Positions 10,401 through 23,663 of a stretch of DNA of 64,000 bases are shown in pieces; position 1 is the first letter of the stretch, and each line of letters begins with the position of its first letter. This DNA comes from Symsagittifera roscoffensis (lineage: Eukaryota; Xenacoelomorpha; Acoela; Convolutidae), in assembly GCF_963678635.1 (NCBI RefSeq), contig NC_087069.1, positions 25,780,303-25,844,302 of the forward strand, written 5' to 3'. Made by a program: the position numbers and the translations under genes. The notes under the pieces were generated by a model that searched no databases, had not been told where the DNA came from, and saw only the letters and a list, made by a program, of their open reading frames with translations.

Positions 10401-11515
10401 ACACTCAGTCAGCCCATCTAATTGATCTTGACTGATATGACTTGTTTCCTCTGTTTTAGTGATTGCTATGACTATTTTTTTGAGATCACCTAGAGTTTGC
10501 AACTGGTTTTCTAAGAGGTTATTACGGAATAAATCGCATGACCATACAACACCAAGTAATTATTGTTCGTTCGTATTGAAATTTATGTTCTGCCGAATTA
10601 AAAAATTTATCAAGCTAGAGGCGATAAGAACCCATATGTCTGGTTCTAGCTTCTGCTCCAATGCGGCGCCTAGCCCTTTATGGCTTCTGTCGCACTTGAT
10701 TCTAGGCTGTTTGGATGCATCGTAGTAATAAATCTTCGGTATTTCGGCGATTTCTTGTTTCTTGCTTTAAATGATGGTCGTAGAGGTTCTGTGTGCATCC
10801 GAAAAACTGTTTCGAAGCCCAGCCAAATTAAATTGGTCTTTGAGAACTCGCATTTGCTTAGTTTGAGTGCAAGTTTTTTCTTGTCCAGTTTTGTCATTAC
10901 TTCTTCAACTATCTCATTGTGTTTTGAACCTGATCCTTTCGAAACTATTCAGATGTCATTTTAAAAGGAGAACACTCCTTGTATGCCTATAGTTGTGTTT
11001 ACCATCGCTTTCTGAAGTTCCCTTGACATGTCTGTTAGAATATAAAAATCGTTTTTAAATCTGTATGTGCCAGTTATTTTTCCGCATACGATGCTGAAGT
11101 TGCAGTGTTTGCTAATGGAATCATCTGAAGGTTATTGACTGAATGCATACTTTAAATCGAGGGAAGTGAACAATATTTTGCCTTCTGATTTGGAAGCAAT
11201 TATTTGGGTTGCTGAGTCCAGTAGTTCTATACGGTTTGGAATCGGAAATTTGTGTTTGTATACATGTGAATACATGGGTTTCTCATCCATCGCTAGCTTT
11301 ACCGAGCCATCTGTTTTGCGGTGATCGCTACCGGAGCTACAAATTGATCGTTTGTGCGCTTGTCTAGTTTTATGATATGTCCCTCTATGATTAATTGTTA
11401 TATTCCGCTCCAACCTTAGCTTGTATGTGAACTGACACCCTTCTCCCTTTTCCTGAACAGGAATTAATGGCGAGTTGAAAAATATGTATACTTCATGATT
11501 CTTAGAGCGATTCAA
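10400..11515 (-). pseudogene. Unit 3 RT and RNase H region
   Basis: The minus frame 11515-11132 ends in the RT palm motif A region (LFTSLDLKYAFSQ). The 10897-10670 frame (LALKLSKCEFSKTNLIWLGFE) is the RT thumb (K-C-E-F...LGF). Stops and frameshifts separate the pieces. A YxDD box is not found intact, and the expected place, near 10960-10900, is out of frame. RNase H should lie at 10400-10670 but is heavily eroded. Confidence 0.65.
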
Positions 11516-11960
11516 TCTTTGAAATACATGGCCGATTTTTTTGCTGAAATAAATTTTCCAGAGGCGTGTCTCCTCTGATTCTTGTTTTACTTCCGATATT
11601 TCGTTTATCGTGTTTGACGGTGGTTTTAGTTGTGTTGTGACTATGCAGACACCTGCTCGTTTTTTCTGAACTGAAGAACCTTCTACCCGTGATTCTCCAC
11701 CCGTTCGAACATTCGTCAGTTTCTAAGGTACCAGACAAATTGATCGGTTTTTGATTGCAATCAACATTTGCTGATGTGAAAGGATTTCGTCTTAAGAAGA
11801 TGATTTTGCATTCGGGCCTTTTGCTATTAGTAAATTTGCTGTCAGTTAATTGAAAAAGGACACGGGCTTCCAGTACCTATCGTTGCCTTGAATAAAGGTC
11901 CGTTCGATTTCAAGGTAGTCCTGAGACATTTAGTCTTCCCAGTGGCTGAATTTATTACTT
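11502..11960 (-). pseudogene. Unit 3 protease-to-RT region
   Basis: The minus frame 11738-11502 (LETDECSNGWRITGRRF...) is collinear with 2386-2830 and 22390-22850. By position it is the gag-RT connector where a retropepsin would sit. No catalytic DTG/DSG triad is visible. Confidence 0.4.
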
Positions 11961-12179
11961 CCACCTTCTTGACCGAATCATTCTACTTTGTTTGTTGTTT
12001 TAAGCTTGGATTGACATTAGGAGTTCTTCTTTAACCCTAATATGATTTGTGAAAGTAGTGAAGTTTTCTGATGATGACTGGTTCTGTTTTTGGAGGATTA
12101 TGGCTGTGAGATATATCTTTTACTGTAAAATGGTATATTTAGTGTACCGTTTACTGTGTTAACGGGCCGCACAAACAGT

Positions 12180-12859
12180 CCTTTCTCAATGTCTAAAAAT
12201 CTCATTTTGGCTTTAAAAATGTGACGTTCTCATACTTTTCAATCTCTTCTGTCCAATTACCTTTTGATGCTTGTCTTGCCAATTCGAGGTAAAAACAACT
12301 TTCCAGAACTTCTCTGTCGCCGTATGATGAACCATTTAGTTGCATCCTTTGGATGGTGTTTTTTTTACGTTCTCAGCGCTGTGAAAAAATCTCAATGTGA
12401 TTGAATTGAGATTTACGTGTGCATGTTGTTGAAAGAAGCTCTCCTTCATTTCGTTACCCAAGGCGAAAAAAGTCGAGTTTTGATTATAGCTTTTGTCTTG
12501 TAAAAGTAGACATTTGGGATTGTTTTGGTTCACGTCTACCGACTTTCTTCATTTGCTTCGTTGGTATTCCAAATCGCTGCTTCTGTTCTTGCTATTCTGT
12601 TAACCGTCTCAGTTTAAGTTTTTGTTGACAGAATAATTTCAGGTTTCCCGCGGTGGGTTGTCGAATACTGGTGATAATAATGATAATACTGATAATAGCA
12701 TAGTCGGATTGCAGTTTTCCTTAAGTGAAACGGCAAGGAAAAATTGTCCCACCAATACCTCCCATGGATATAGAGATTCTGGTGATGGCTTACCCCAAAA
12801 AGAAGGTACTCTGAGCAGTTCCATCCTGCCTTTGGATGAAGGAATTGTAGGCTGTTTCA
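12180..12859 (-). pseudogene. Unit 3 gag-like region
   Basis: The minus frames 12533-12336 (ESFFQQHAHVNLNSITLRFF) and 12860-12639 (73 residues starting at the LTR edge) are separated by frameshifts. The order LTR, this block, then the RT region makes gag the likely origin. No zinc knuckle was found. Confidence 0.45.
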
Positions 12860-13120
12860 TGTGATATCTTTGAATCTAATCTAAAACTTGACTATAATAC
12901 GTTGAATTATAATAGTATGTAATTAGAATATAAATAAGAGAATCAATTGAATATGTATGAACAATTACATCTTTCACTAGCAGCCGAGAGAGCATTGGTT
13001 TTGGCACCATAGACTTACCTGTGTCTCTTGGTTTAATTGACAGATCAGAATGCTTAAAAGATAATAGCGGTCATATCATCATAGTACGTAACACTTGGTG
13101 GACGCTTAACCTCCACCACA
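12860..13120 (-). repeat. LTR d, full length (261 bp)
   Basis: It starts (minus) TGTGGTGGAGGTTAAGC and ends GATATCACA. It closes unit 3 and precedes the spacer copy 13121-13590. Confidence 0.65.
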
Positions 13121-13661
13121 TTAAAAATATCCTGCTCTATGCATGTTTTATGCTATCATTGAACTTTTAACATATAGCGAAATATTAAATCATAGGTAAA
13201 TAAAATATAAGTTCTCTGTAACAAAATTGCGATCAGTCGGGCTGTTTTCTTATTCTGGGTCGTCAGATGTTACCTAATTTTTCACATAAATTTTAAGTTC
13301 ACATCGGTGGAAAAAAAATTGAGTGCAACGATCACATTCATTTTGTTTGTTTTACACTAAAAACTTTGTGCATAATGTTTTTCATACCAAAATGATTAGC
13401 AAATAATTGAAATTAGATGTGACGCCTTTGTGAGTACAATTCAAACGAACTATGCGCGGCTTAAGGATGATCAAAACAACCACAAACAGTTTGTTCAAAA
13501 TTTCTTGAGTTTTTTTTATAATTGGCTTGATTTGATTTTAAAAAAGAATCAATTGAATATGTATGAGTGCCAGCTATTGGAATGCCAGCTATGCTTAATA
13601 GATAATATCGGTCATATTATCATAGTACGTAACACTTGGTGGACGCTTGACCTCCACCACA
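13121..13661 (-). repeat. Spacer copy plus truncated LTR
   Basis: This is the third copy of the spacer-ATGCT-truncated LTR junction (13591-13661). In this copy the LTR-derived patch reads GAATATGTATGAGTGCC, which shows the LTR origin of the patch more clearly than the other copies. Confidence 0.6.
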
Positions 13662-14013
13662 TAAAAAGGTGACGATTTTGACGAGTTGAACTTAGGCTTA
13701 AGTGAGATGTGGGATGTGACTTTTCCTGATCACCTTTACCTCGTCCGTAATATAAGTATTGTTAGTGACTTTGAAGATTATAACTTTTAAAATTTTTGAA
13801 TAGAGTTGTTCTTGACCTCCTATCCAATATTTTCATGTAAACCACTACCGTCTCTGGATAATGAAATTATTCAATTTCGAGGCCTTCGGTTTTTGCTCAA
13901 CTCTAAATCTTATGACTCCTTTCTTCAAGTCACTCCTCAAACTCGCTAAAAGTAGTGTGTTCCTTTCCGTTTACTTCCTTAGTGCCCCCAATCCTTCTTT
14001 GCGGTTCAAGTGT

Positions 14014-15032
14014 CTCTCATAAAGTTTTCAGTCATTTGCCGCGATGGCCAAAGTTTCCAGTGCAGTGACAATCTTTGTTCCATCTGCCTGCTTCTTGAAA
14101 TTTGATGATACGTCTCTGCTGGTCATTCCTTTCCTCGCCACTCAACCGATAACTTTGTCTTTAAACATTGACCATTCGGTATTAGATTTGCAACCACCGT
14201 GAAGCTGAAACGGCAATCTTTATGAATAGTATGCCATGTTGTGCGGATGTCTTCCAAAAATGTTTTAATTGCTGATTGAAGTTTGTCAAAGTTTGGATCT
14301 ACCTGCATCGTACCCTGTTTCCGTTTTATTGTCTGAATTTATATTTCAACGAGACTACAGCTGTGTAGAATATCTGATTTAGCCCTTTTGACTCACAAAA
14401 CTTACCTAAATTGGCGTTTTTGATTCCTCAATACTGATCTTTCCTCAAATTTCGCGGAATGCTATGCTGACTGATATATCCCTTTGAAAATATGACAATG
14501 TTTTCACAACCTGATTTTCTGGTTATAAAAGCAGATGGATACTTTTGGAAACTGTCGAGGGCGACTATTATGAAGAGCTTTTTTCCGTTTAGATCAAAAA
14601 TAGGTCTGGTAGATACTAACTGAAATTCTTCTTTTGGTGCGGAAAAATTTGTCACAAGTTCTGAACAATTAAACGACTGGTAATCTGTAACCTTCTCACC
14701 AAATGCTGAACACGCTCTGCACAAATGGCACACAACGATGATTTTTTAATTCATTTTTGTCCATCAGAGATATTGGGCGCGTCAATCATCGCCTCTTGGC
14801 CCGGATGCGTCCTCTGGAGCCTGGACATCACTGCTTTCCTCAAGCATGTTGGTATAGCTTCTGTGTTTTCTATTACTCTGCAGTAGCTGATTGCCGCAGC
14901 GTCGTCCCAGAATCTGACTATGTAGCTTCCTTGTCTAAGAAGTCCCTCTCTGTCTTTTGCAAGGACCCAACTGACCCAGTTGTGCTTCATCAACTGACCC
15001 AGTTGGCTATCTTTCGTTGTCAATTCACCCAA
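14014..15032 (-). pseudogene. Unit 4 integrase, frameshifted
   Basis: The frames 15032-14751 (H2C2-like), 14733-14428 (core, FDLNGKKLFIIVALDSFQK) and 14308-14123 with a broken continuation repeat the layout of units 2 and 3. This copy and unit 5 share variants (DLNGKK, IVALDSF) that separate them from units 2 and 3. The VS-TGP loss of the catalytic Asp is shared by all copies. Confidence 0.7.
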
Positions 15033-15410
15033 AATTTGGCATCCAGGTTGTCGTGTAGCTCAGTGGGGAACGACTTCATGTCACTCGAAATGATGGGCAT
15101 CTTTGACGTACTACGGGTTCTCTTTTTTATCCTGCCACCATATTGACTCTAGTCCTTCTGCCTAGTCTGGTTGTCCAGAAATTGGCCAGCGTCCTAGCGT
15201 AGTTTGTCATGTTCTGGTTTAGTACCCTCTCTCTCCTTCTCAATTTTGTCCTCTGTGATTCGACCGGCTCTCTTTTACTCAACATTCTTCTTGTGGCTTT
15301 CCTTCTGGTTGATCAATGTCAAATTGAACTGTTTCATAAAAATCCTCTGAATGGGCAAATTTTTTATTGAATGTATTGATTATTGGATTGATTGATGTGG
15401 TATTTTACTT

Positions 15411-16080
15411 CTAGGTAACAGTCGGAGACAAATATTTAGCTGATATTTTAGCTGAGTACGGCGTATTTAACTGAAAACGACGATATTTTGATTGGTATAA
15501 TTCTGACTCGACGCCCTCTCGTGTCGAAATAGGTGTTCGTGTAAAAATTAGTAATGAGCGATTGTGGTTGCTTAAAGTTTCTTGCGATGACTTAAAAATT
15601 TGCATAAATTGTTCTAGTTGGCTTAAGAGTTTGCAGCGTAGAGTTCCGATATATACAGAAAATTGCATAAAATGATCTAATTGGCTAGGATAAAAATCGT
15701 GGAAGTATGTTCCTGTTTATAAAGTCTCTGATTGGCTAATATTTAAACCGCGAGTTTCACTGAAATGAATTAGTTTGCCGGTAACTTCGCTCAATTTTGA
15801 TTGGTTTCTGTACAAATTTTAGCCCTTTTGCGTCAATCCACTAAGTTTTGATAATTTCTTGAACAGATTAAATCGTAAATGAATTCTAAAAAATGTACAT
15901 CATTGGGTTGAGATTTGATGCTTACAAACATGATTTCTGCTTGGTCGGAAGGGTTTTGAATTGAAATGTTAATCGCTCAACAGGCCTCGTCGAAAACCAT
16001 GATTGTTTTGACCACAAATTGTTCATAGTAAAAATATGTTGCAGGGGATTTGAATTTCGGCTTTCTTGATACGTGATCTA
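15411..16080 (-). pseudogene. Unit 4 linker region
   Basis: The minus frame 15668-15411 (85 residues, QFSVYIGTLRCKLLSQLEQF) belongs to the polyprotein linker between RNase H and integrase. No domain is recognised. A fuller copy lies at 20604-21270. Confidence 0.4.
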
Positions 16081-16149
16081 CCACTCCTGCTGTTTTAGCT
16101 CCAGCGATATGTGAAAAAGAGTACTCAAACGGTTACACTCAGTCAGCCC

Positions 16150-17484
16150 ATCTAATTGATCTTGACTGATATGACTTGTTTCCTCTGTTTTAGTGAGCGC
16201 TATGACTATTATTTTGAAATCGCCTAAAGTTGAAATCGCCTAAACCGCAACTGGTTTTCTAAGAGGTTATTACGGAATAATTCGCATGACCATACAACAG
16301 CAAATAATTATTGTTCGTTCGTACTGAAATTTTGTTCTGCCGAATTAAAAATTGATCAAGCTAGAAGCGATAAGAACCCATATGTCTGGTTCTAGCTTCT
16401 GCTCCAATGCGGCGCCTAGCCCTTTATGGCTTCTGTCGCACTTGATTCTAGGCTGTTTGGATGCATCGTAGTAATAAATCTTCGGTATTTCGGCGATTTC
16501 TTGTTGCTTGCTTTAAATGATGGTCGTAGAGGTTCTGTGTGCATCCGAAAAACTGTTTCGAAGCCCAGCCAAATTAAATTGGTCTTTGAGAACTCGCATT
16601 TGCTTAGTTTGAGTGCAAGTTTTTTCTTGTCCAGTTTTGTCATTACTTCTTCAACTATCTCATTGTGTTTTGAACCTGATCCTTTCGAAACTATTCAGAT
16701 GTCATTTTAAAAGGAGAACACTCTTTGTATGCCTATAGTTGTGTTTACCATCGCTTTCTGAAGTTCCCTTGACATGTCTGTTAGAATATAAAAATCGTTT
16801 TTAAATCTGTATGTGCCAGTTATTTTTCCGCATACGATGCTGAAGTTGCAGTGTTTGCTGATGGAATCATCTGAAGGTTATTGACTGAATGCATACTTTA
16901 AATCGAGGGAAGTGAACAATATTTTGCCTTCTGATTTGGAAGCAATTATTTGGGTTGCTGAGTCCAGTAGTTCTATACGGTTTGGAATCGGAAATTTGTG
17001 TTTGTATACATGTGAATACATGGGTTTCGCATCCATCGCTAGCTTTACCGAGCCATCTGTTTTTGCGGTGATCGCTACCGGAGCTACAAATTGATCGTTT
17101 GTGCGCTTGTCTAGTTTTATGATATGTCCCTCTATGATTAATTGTTATATTCCGCTCCAACCTTAGCTTGTATGTGAATTGACACCCCTCTCCCTTTTCC
17201 TGAACAGGAATTAATGGCGAGTTGAACAATATGTATACTTCATGATTCTTAGAGCGATTCAATCTTTGAAATACATGGCCGAATTTTTTGCTGAAATAAA
17301 TCTTCCAGAGGCGTGTCTCCTCTGATTCTTGTTTTACTTCCGATATTTCGTTATCGTGTTTGACCGTGGTTTTAGTTGTGTTGTGACTATGCAGACACCT
17401 GCTCGTTTTTTCTGAACTGGGGAACCTTCTACCCGTGATTCTCCACCCGTTCGAACACTCGTCAGTTTCTAAGGTACCAGACAA
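16150..17484 (-). pseudogene. Unit 4 protease, RT and RNase H region
   Basis: The minus frame 17484-16867 (205 residues) is the longest in the array. It runs from the protease connector into a shifted reading of the RT fingers. The thumb frame is 16643-16416 (LSKCEFSKTNLIWLGFE). The correct RT frame shows KKDGSVKLAMDAKP-type residues in pieces. Several frameshifts make it a pseudogene. Confidence 0.6.
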
Positions 17485-17899
17485 ATTGATCGGTTTTTGA
17501 TTGCAATCAACATTTGCTGATGTGAAAGGATTTCGTCTTAAGAAGATGATTTTGCATTCGGGCCTTTTGCTATTAGTAAATTTGCTGTCAGTTAATTGAA
17601 AAAGGACACGGGCTTCCAGTACCTATCGTTGCCTTGAATAAAGGTCCGTTCGATTTCAAGGTAGTCCTGAGACATTTAGTCTTCCCAGTGGCTGAATTTA
17701 TTACTTCCACCTTCTTGACCGAATCATTCTACTTTGTTTGTTGTTTTAAGCTTGGATTGACATTAGGAGTTCTTCTTTAACCCTAATATGATTTGTGAAA
17801 GTAGTCAAGTTTTCTGATGATGACTGGTTCTGTTTTTGGAGGATTATGGCTGTGAGATATATCTTTTACTGTAAAATGGTATATTTAGTGTACCGTTTA

Positions 17900-18607
17900 C
17901 TGTGTTAACGGGTCGCACAAACAGTCCTTTCTCAATGTCTAAAAACCTCATTTTGGCTTTAAAAATGTGACGTTCTCATACTTTTCAATCTCTTCCGTCC
18001 AATTACCTTTTGATGCTTGTCTTGCCAATTCGAGGTAAAAACAACTTTCCAGAACTTCTCTGTCGCCGTATGATGAATCATTTAGTTGCATCCTTTGGAT
18101 GGTGTACTTTTTTTTACGTTCTCAGCGCCGTAAAAAATTCTCAATGTGATTGAATTGAGATTTACGTGTGCATGTTGTTGAAAGAAGCTCTCCTTCCCTT
18201 CGTTATCCAAGGCAAAAAAGTCGAGACTTGATTATAGCTTTTGTCTTGTAAAATTAGACGTTTGGGATTGTTTTGGGTCACGTCTACCGACTTTCTTCAT
18301 TTGCTTCGTTGGTATTCCAAATCGCTGCTTCTGTTCTTGCTATTCTGTTAACCGTCTCAGTTTAAGTTTTTGTTGACAGAATAAATTCAGGTTTTCCGCG
18401 GTGGGTTGTCGAATACTGATGATAATAATGATAATACTGATAATAGCATAGTCGGATTGCAGTTTTCCTTAATTGAAACGGCAAGGAAAAAGTGTCCCAC
18501 CAATACCTCCCATGGTTATAGAGATTCTGGTGATGGCTTACCCCAAAAAGAAGGTACTCTGAGCAGTTCCATCCTGCCTTTGGATGAAGGAATTGGTGGC
18601 TGTTTCA
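17900..18607 (-). pseudogene. Unit 4 gag-like region
   Basis: It is collinear with 12180-12859. The FFQQHAHVN-type segment lies near 18170-18190. It is broken, and no motif beyond the shared family segment is seen. Confidence 0.4.
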
Positions 18608-18854
18608 TGTGATATCTTTGAATCTAATCTAAAACTTGACTATAATACGTTGTATTATAATAGTATGTAATTAGAATATAAATAAGAGATTCAATTGAAT
18701 ATGTATTTCACTAGCAGCCGAGAGAGCATTGGTTTTGGCACCATAGACTTACCTGTGTCTCTTGGTATAATTGACAGATCAGAATGCTTAAAAGATAATA
18801 GCGGTCATATTATCAAAGTACGTAACACTTGGTGGACGCTTGACCTCCTTCACA
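18608..18854 (-). repeat. LTR e shared by units 4 and 5
   Basis: A 247 bp LTR starting (minus) TGTGAAGGAGGTCAAGC and ending GATATCACA. Here unit 4 and unit 5 abut through one LTR with no spacer, unlike the other joins. This is the arrangement expected from LTR-LTR recombination. Confidence 0.65.
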
Positions 18855-19198
18855 TAAAAAGGTGACGATTTTGACGAGTTGAACTTAGGCTTAAGTGAGA
18901 TGTGGGATGTGACTTTTCCTGATCACCTTTACCTCGTCCGTAATATAAGTATTGTTAGTGACTTTGACGATTATACCTTTTAAAATTTTTGAATAGAGTT
19001 GTTCCTGACCTCCTATCCAATATTTTCATGTAAACCACTACCTTCTCTGGATAATGAACTTATTCAATTTCGAGGCCTTCGGTTTTTGCTCAACTCTAAA
19101 TCTTATGGTTCCTTTCTTCAAGTCACTCCTCAAACTCGCTAAAAGTAGTGTGTTCCTTTCCGTTTACTTCCTTAGTGCCCCGAATCCTTCTTTGCGGT

Positions 19199-20225
19199 TC
19201 AAGTGTCTCTCATAAAGTTTTCAGTCATTTGCCGCGATGGCCAAAGTTTCCAGTGCAGTGACAATCTTTGTTCCATCTGCCTGCTTCTTGAAATTTGATG
19301 ATACGTCTCTGCTGGTCGTTCCTTTCCTCGCCACTCAACCGATAACTTTGTCTTTAAACATTGACCATTCGGTGTTAGATTTGCAACCACCGTGAAGCTG
19401 AAACGGCAATCTTTATGAATAGTATGCCATGTTGTGCGGATGTCTTCCAAAATTGTTTTAATTGCTGATTGAAGTTTGTCAAAGTTTTGATCTACCTGCA
19501 TCGTACCCTGTTTCCGTTTTATTGTCTGAATTTATATTTCAACGAGACTAAAGCTGTGTAGAATATCTGATTTAGCCCTTTTGACTCACAAAACTTACCT
19601 AAATTGGCGTTTTTGATTCCTCAATACTGATCTTTCCTCAAATTTCGCGGAATGCTATGCTGACTGATATATACCTTTAAAAATATGACAATGTTTTCAC
19701 AACCTGATTTTCTGGTTATAAAAGCAGATGGATACTTTTGGAAACTGTCGAGTGCGACTATTATGAAGAGCTTTTTTCCGTTTAGATCAAAAATAGGTCC
19801 GGTAGATACTAACTGAAATTCTTCTTTTGGTGCGGAAAAATTTGTCACAATTTCTGAACAATTAAACGACTGGTAATCTGTAACCTTCTCACCAAATGCT
19901 GAACACGCTCTACACAAATGGCACACAACGATGATTTTTTAATTCATTTTTGTCCATCAGAGATATTGGGCGCGTCAATCATCGCCTCTTGGCCCGGATG
20001 CGTCCTCTGGAGCCTGGACATCACTGCTTTCCTCAAGCATGTTGGTATAGCTACTGTGTTTTCTATTACTCTGCAGTAGCTGATTGCCGCAGCGTCGTCC
20101 CAGAATCTGACTATGTAGCTTCCTTGTCTAAGAAGTCCCTCTCTGTCTATTGCAAGGACCCAACTGACCCAGTTGTGCTTCATCAACTGACCCAGTTGGC
20201 TATCTTTCGTTGTCAATTCACCCAA
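19199..20225 (-). pseudogene. Unit 5 integrase, frameshifted
   Basis: The frames 20225-19944, 19926-19621 and 19501-19199 match unit 4 almost base for base. The reading is broken at the same places as in the other units, so the frameshifts predate the amplification. Confidence 0.7.
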
Positions 20226-20603
20226 AATTTGGCATCCAGGTTGTCGTGTAGCTCAGTGGGGAACGACTTCATGTCACTCGAAATGATGGGCATCTTTGAC
20301 GTACTACGGGTTCTCTTTTTTATCCTGCCACCATATTGACTCTAGTCCTTCTGCCTAGTCTGGTTGTCCAGAAATTGGCCAGCGTCCTAGCGTAGTTTGT
20401 CATGTTCTGGTTTAGTGCCCTCTCTCTCCTTCTCAATTTTGTCCTCTGTGATTCGACCGGCTCTCTTTTACTCAACATTCTTCTTGTGGCTTTCCTTCTG
20501 GTTGATCAATGTCAAATTGAACTGTTTCATAAAAATCCTCTGAATGGGCAAATTTTTTATTGAATGTATTGATTATTGGATTGATTGATGTGGTATTTTA
20601 CTT

Positions 20604-21270
20604 CTAGGTAACAGTCGGAGACAAATATTTAGCTGATATTTTAGCTGAGTACGGCGTATTTAACTGAAAACGACGATATTTTGATTGGTATAATTCTGAC
20701 TCGACGCCCTCTCGTGTCGAAATAGGTGTTCGTGTAAAAATTAGTAATGAGCGATTGTGGTTGCTTAAAGTTTCTTGCGATGACTTAAAATTTTGCATAA
20801 ATTGTTCTAGTTGGCTTAAGAGTTTGCAGCGTAGAGTTCCGATATATACCGAAAATTGCATAAAATGATCTAATTGGCTAGGATAAAAATCGTGGAAGTA
20901 TGTTCCTGTTTATAAAGTCTCTGATTGGCTAATATTTAAACCGCGAGTTTCACTGAAATGAATTAGTTTGCCGGTAACTTCGCTCAATTTTGATTGGTTT
21001 CTGTACAAATTTTAGCCCTTTTGCGTCAATCCACTAAGTTTTGATAATTTCTTGAACAGATTAAATCGTAAATGAATTCTAAAAAATGTACATCATTGGG
21101 TTGAGATTTGATGCTTACAAACGTGATTTCTGCTTGGTCGGAAGGGTTTTGAATTGAAATGTTAATCGCTCAACAGGCCTCGTCGAAAACCATGATTGTT
21201 TTGACCACAAATTGTTCATAGTAAAAATATGTTGCAGGGGATTTGAATTTCGGCTTTCTTGATACGTGAT
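20604..21270 (-). pseudogene. Unit 5 linker region
   Basis: The minus frame 20861-20604 (85 residues) is shared with 15668-15411. It continues to the DHLSRKP-type end of RNase H near 21260. No catalytic motif is visible. Confidence 0.4.
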
Positions 21271-21299
21271 CTACCACTCCTGCTGTTTTAGCTCCAGCG

Positions 21300-22850
21300 A
21301 TATCTGAAAAAGAGTACTCAAACGGTTACACTCAGTCAGCCCATCTAATTGATCTTGACTGATATGACTTGTTTCCTCTGTTTTAGTGAGCGCTATGACT
21401 ATTTTTTTGAAATCGCCTAAAGTTTGCAACTGGTTTTCTAAGAGGTTATTACGGAATAATTCGCATGACCATACAACAGCAAATAATTATTGTTCGTTCG
21501 TACTGAAATTTTGTTCTGCCGAATTAAAATATCTATCGAGGTAGAATCGATAAGAACCCAGATGTCTGGTTCTAGCTTCTGCTCCAATGCGGCGCCTAGC
21601 CCTTTATGGCTTCTGTCGCACTTGATTCTAGGCTGTTTGGATGCATCGTAGTGGTAAACCTTCGGTATTTTGGCGATTTCTTGTTGCTTGCTTTAATTGA
21701 TGGTCGTAGAGGTTCTGTGTGCATCCGAAAAACTTTTTCGAAGCCCAGCCAAAATAAATTGGTCTTTCAGAACTCGCATTTGCTTAGTTTGAGTGCATGT
21801 CTTTTCTTGTCCAGTTTTGTCATTACTTCTTCAACTATCTCATTGTCCTTTCGAAACTATTCAGATGTCAATTAAATAGTTGTGTTTACCATCGCTTTCT
21901 GAAGTTCCTTTGACATGTATGTTAGAATATAAAAATCGTTTTTAAATCTGTATGTGCTAGTAATTTTTCTGCATACGATGCTGAAGTTGCAGTGTTTGCT
22001 AATGGAATCATCTAAAGGTTATTGACTGAATGCATACTTTAAATCAAGGGAAGTGAACAATATTTTGCCTTCTGATTTGGAAGCAATTATTTGGGCTGCT
22101 GAGTCCAGTAGTTCTATACGGTTTGGTATCTGAAATTTGTTTTTGTATACATGGAAATTCTTGGGTTTCGCATCCATCGCTAGCTTTACCGAGCCACCTT
22201 TTTTTGCGGTGATCTCTACCGCAGCTACAAATTGATCGCTTGTGCGCTTGTCTAGTTTTATGATATGTCCCTCTATGATCAATTGTTATATTCCGCTCCA
22301 ACCTTAGCTTGTATGTGAATTGACATGCTTCTCCCTTTTCCTGAACAGGAATTAGTGGCGAGTTGAACAATATGTATACTTCATGATTCTTAGAGCGACC
22401 CAATCTTTGAAATACATGGCCGAATTTTTTGTTGAAATAATTCTTCCAGAGACGTGTCTCTTCTGATTCTTGTTTTACTTCCGATATATCGTTTATCGTG
22501 TTTGACGGTGGTTTTAGTTGTGTTGTGACTATGCAGACACCTGCTCGTTTTTTCTGATATGGGGAACCTTCTACCCATGATTCTTCACCCTTTCGAACAC
22601 ACGTCAGTTTCTAAGGTACCAAACAAATTGATCGGTTTTTGATTGCAATCAACACTTGCTGATGTGAAAGGATTCGGCTTAAGAAGATGATTTTGCACTC
22701 GGGCATTTTGCTATTAAAAAATCTGCTGTCCGTTAATTGACAAAGGACAGGGGCTTCCACTACCTATCGTTGCCTTGAATAAAGGTCCTTTCGATTTCAA
22801 GGTAGTCCTGAGACATTTAGTCTTCCAGTGGCTGAATTTATTACTTCCAG
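21300..22850 (-). pseudogene. Unit 5 protease, RT and RNase H region
   Basis: The minus frame 22282-22019 is the best RT piece in the window: DEGHIIKLDKR-type entry, SDQFVAAVEITAKK, KLAMDAKPKNFHVYK and LFTSLDLKYAFSQ (motif A). The protease connector frame is 22578-22390. The thumb lies near 21830-21600 and has lost about 30 bp relative to units 3 and 4. It is not functional. Confidence 0.65.
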
Positions 22851-23059
22851 CTTTTTGACCGAGTCATTCTACTTTGTTTGTTGTTTTAAGCTTGGATTGA
22901 CATGAGGAGTTCTTCTTTAGCCCTAATATGATTTGTGAAAGTAGTCGAGTTTTCTGATGATGACTGGTTCTGTTTTTGGAGGTTTATGGCTGTGAGATAT
23001 ATCTTTTACTGTAAAAGGGTATTTTTAGTGTATCGTTTACTGTGTTACCGGGTCGCACA

Positions 23060-23571
23060 AACAGTCCTTTCTCAATATCTAACAACCTCATTTTGGCTTT
23101 AAAAACGTGACGTTCACATACTTTTCAATCTCTTCCGTCCAATTACCTTTTGATGCTTGTCTTGCCAATCTGGGGTAAAAAAAAACTTTCCAGAACTTCT
23201 CTGTCGCCGTATGATGATCCATTTAGTTGCATCCTTTGGATGGTGTACTTTTTTTTACGTTCTCAGCGCCGTAATAAAATCTCAATGTGATTGAATTGAG
23301 ATTTACGTGTGCATGTTGTTGAAAGAAGCTCTCCTTCCCTTCGTTACCCAAGGCAAAAAAGTCGCGACTTGATTATAGCTTTTGTCTTGTAAAAGTAGAC
23401 GTTTGGAATTGTTTTGGGTCCCGTCTACCGACTTTCTTCATTTGCTTCGTTGGTATTCCAAACCGCTGCTTCTGTTCTTGCTTTTCTGTTAACCGTCTCA
23501 GTTTAATTTTTTGTTGACAGAATAATTTCAGGTTTTCCACGGTGGGTTACCGCGTATTTTGCTAGCGGTCA
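23060..23571 (-). pseudogene. Unit 5 gag-like region, truncated
   Basis: It is collinear with 12180-12660. It ends at about 23545, before the LTR-proximal block that the other units have, so the 5' end of this unit was rearranged. Confidence 0.4.
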
Positions 23572-23663
23572 TAATAGCGGTCATATTATCGGTCATAAGA
23601 TACTAGCGGTCATATTAATTATCATAGTACGTAACACTTGGTGGACGCTTGACCTCCACCACA
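23572..23663 (-). repeat. Rearranged partial LTR at right end of array
   Basis: The stretch (A)TAGCGGTCAT is repeated three to four times before TTATCATAGTACGTAACACTTGG and the usual end CCACCACA. The LTR body is missing. The spacer copy 23664-24124 follows. Confidence 0.55.
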
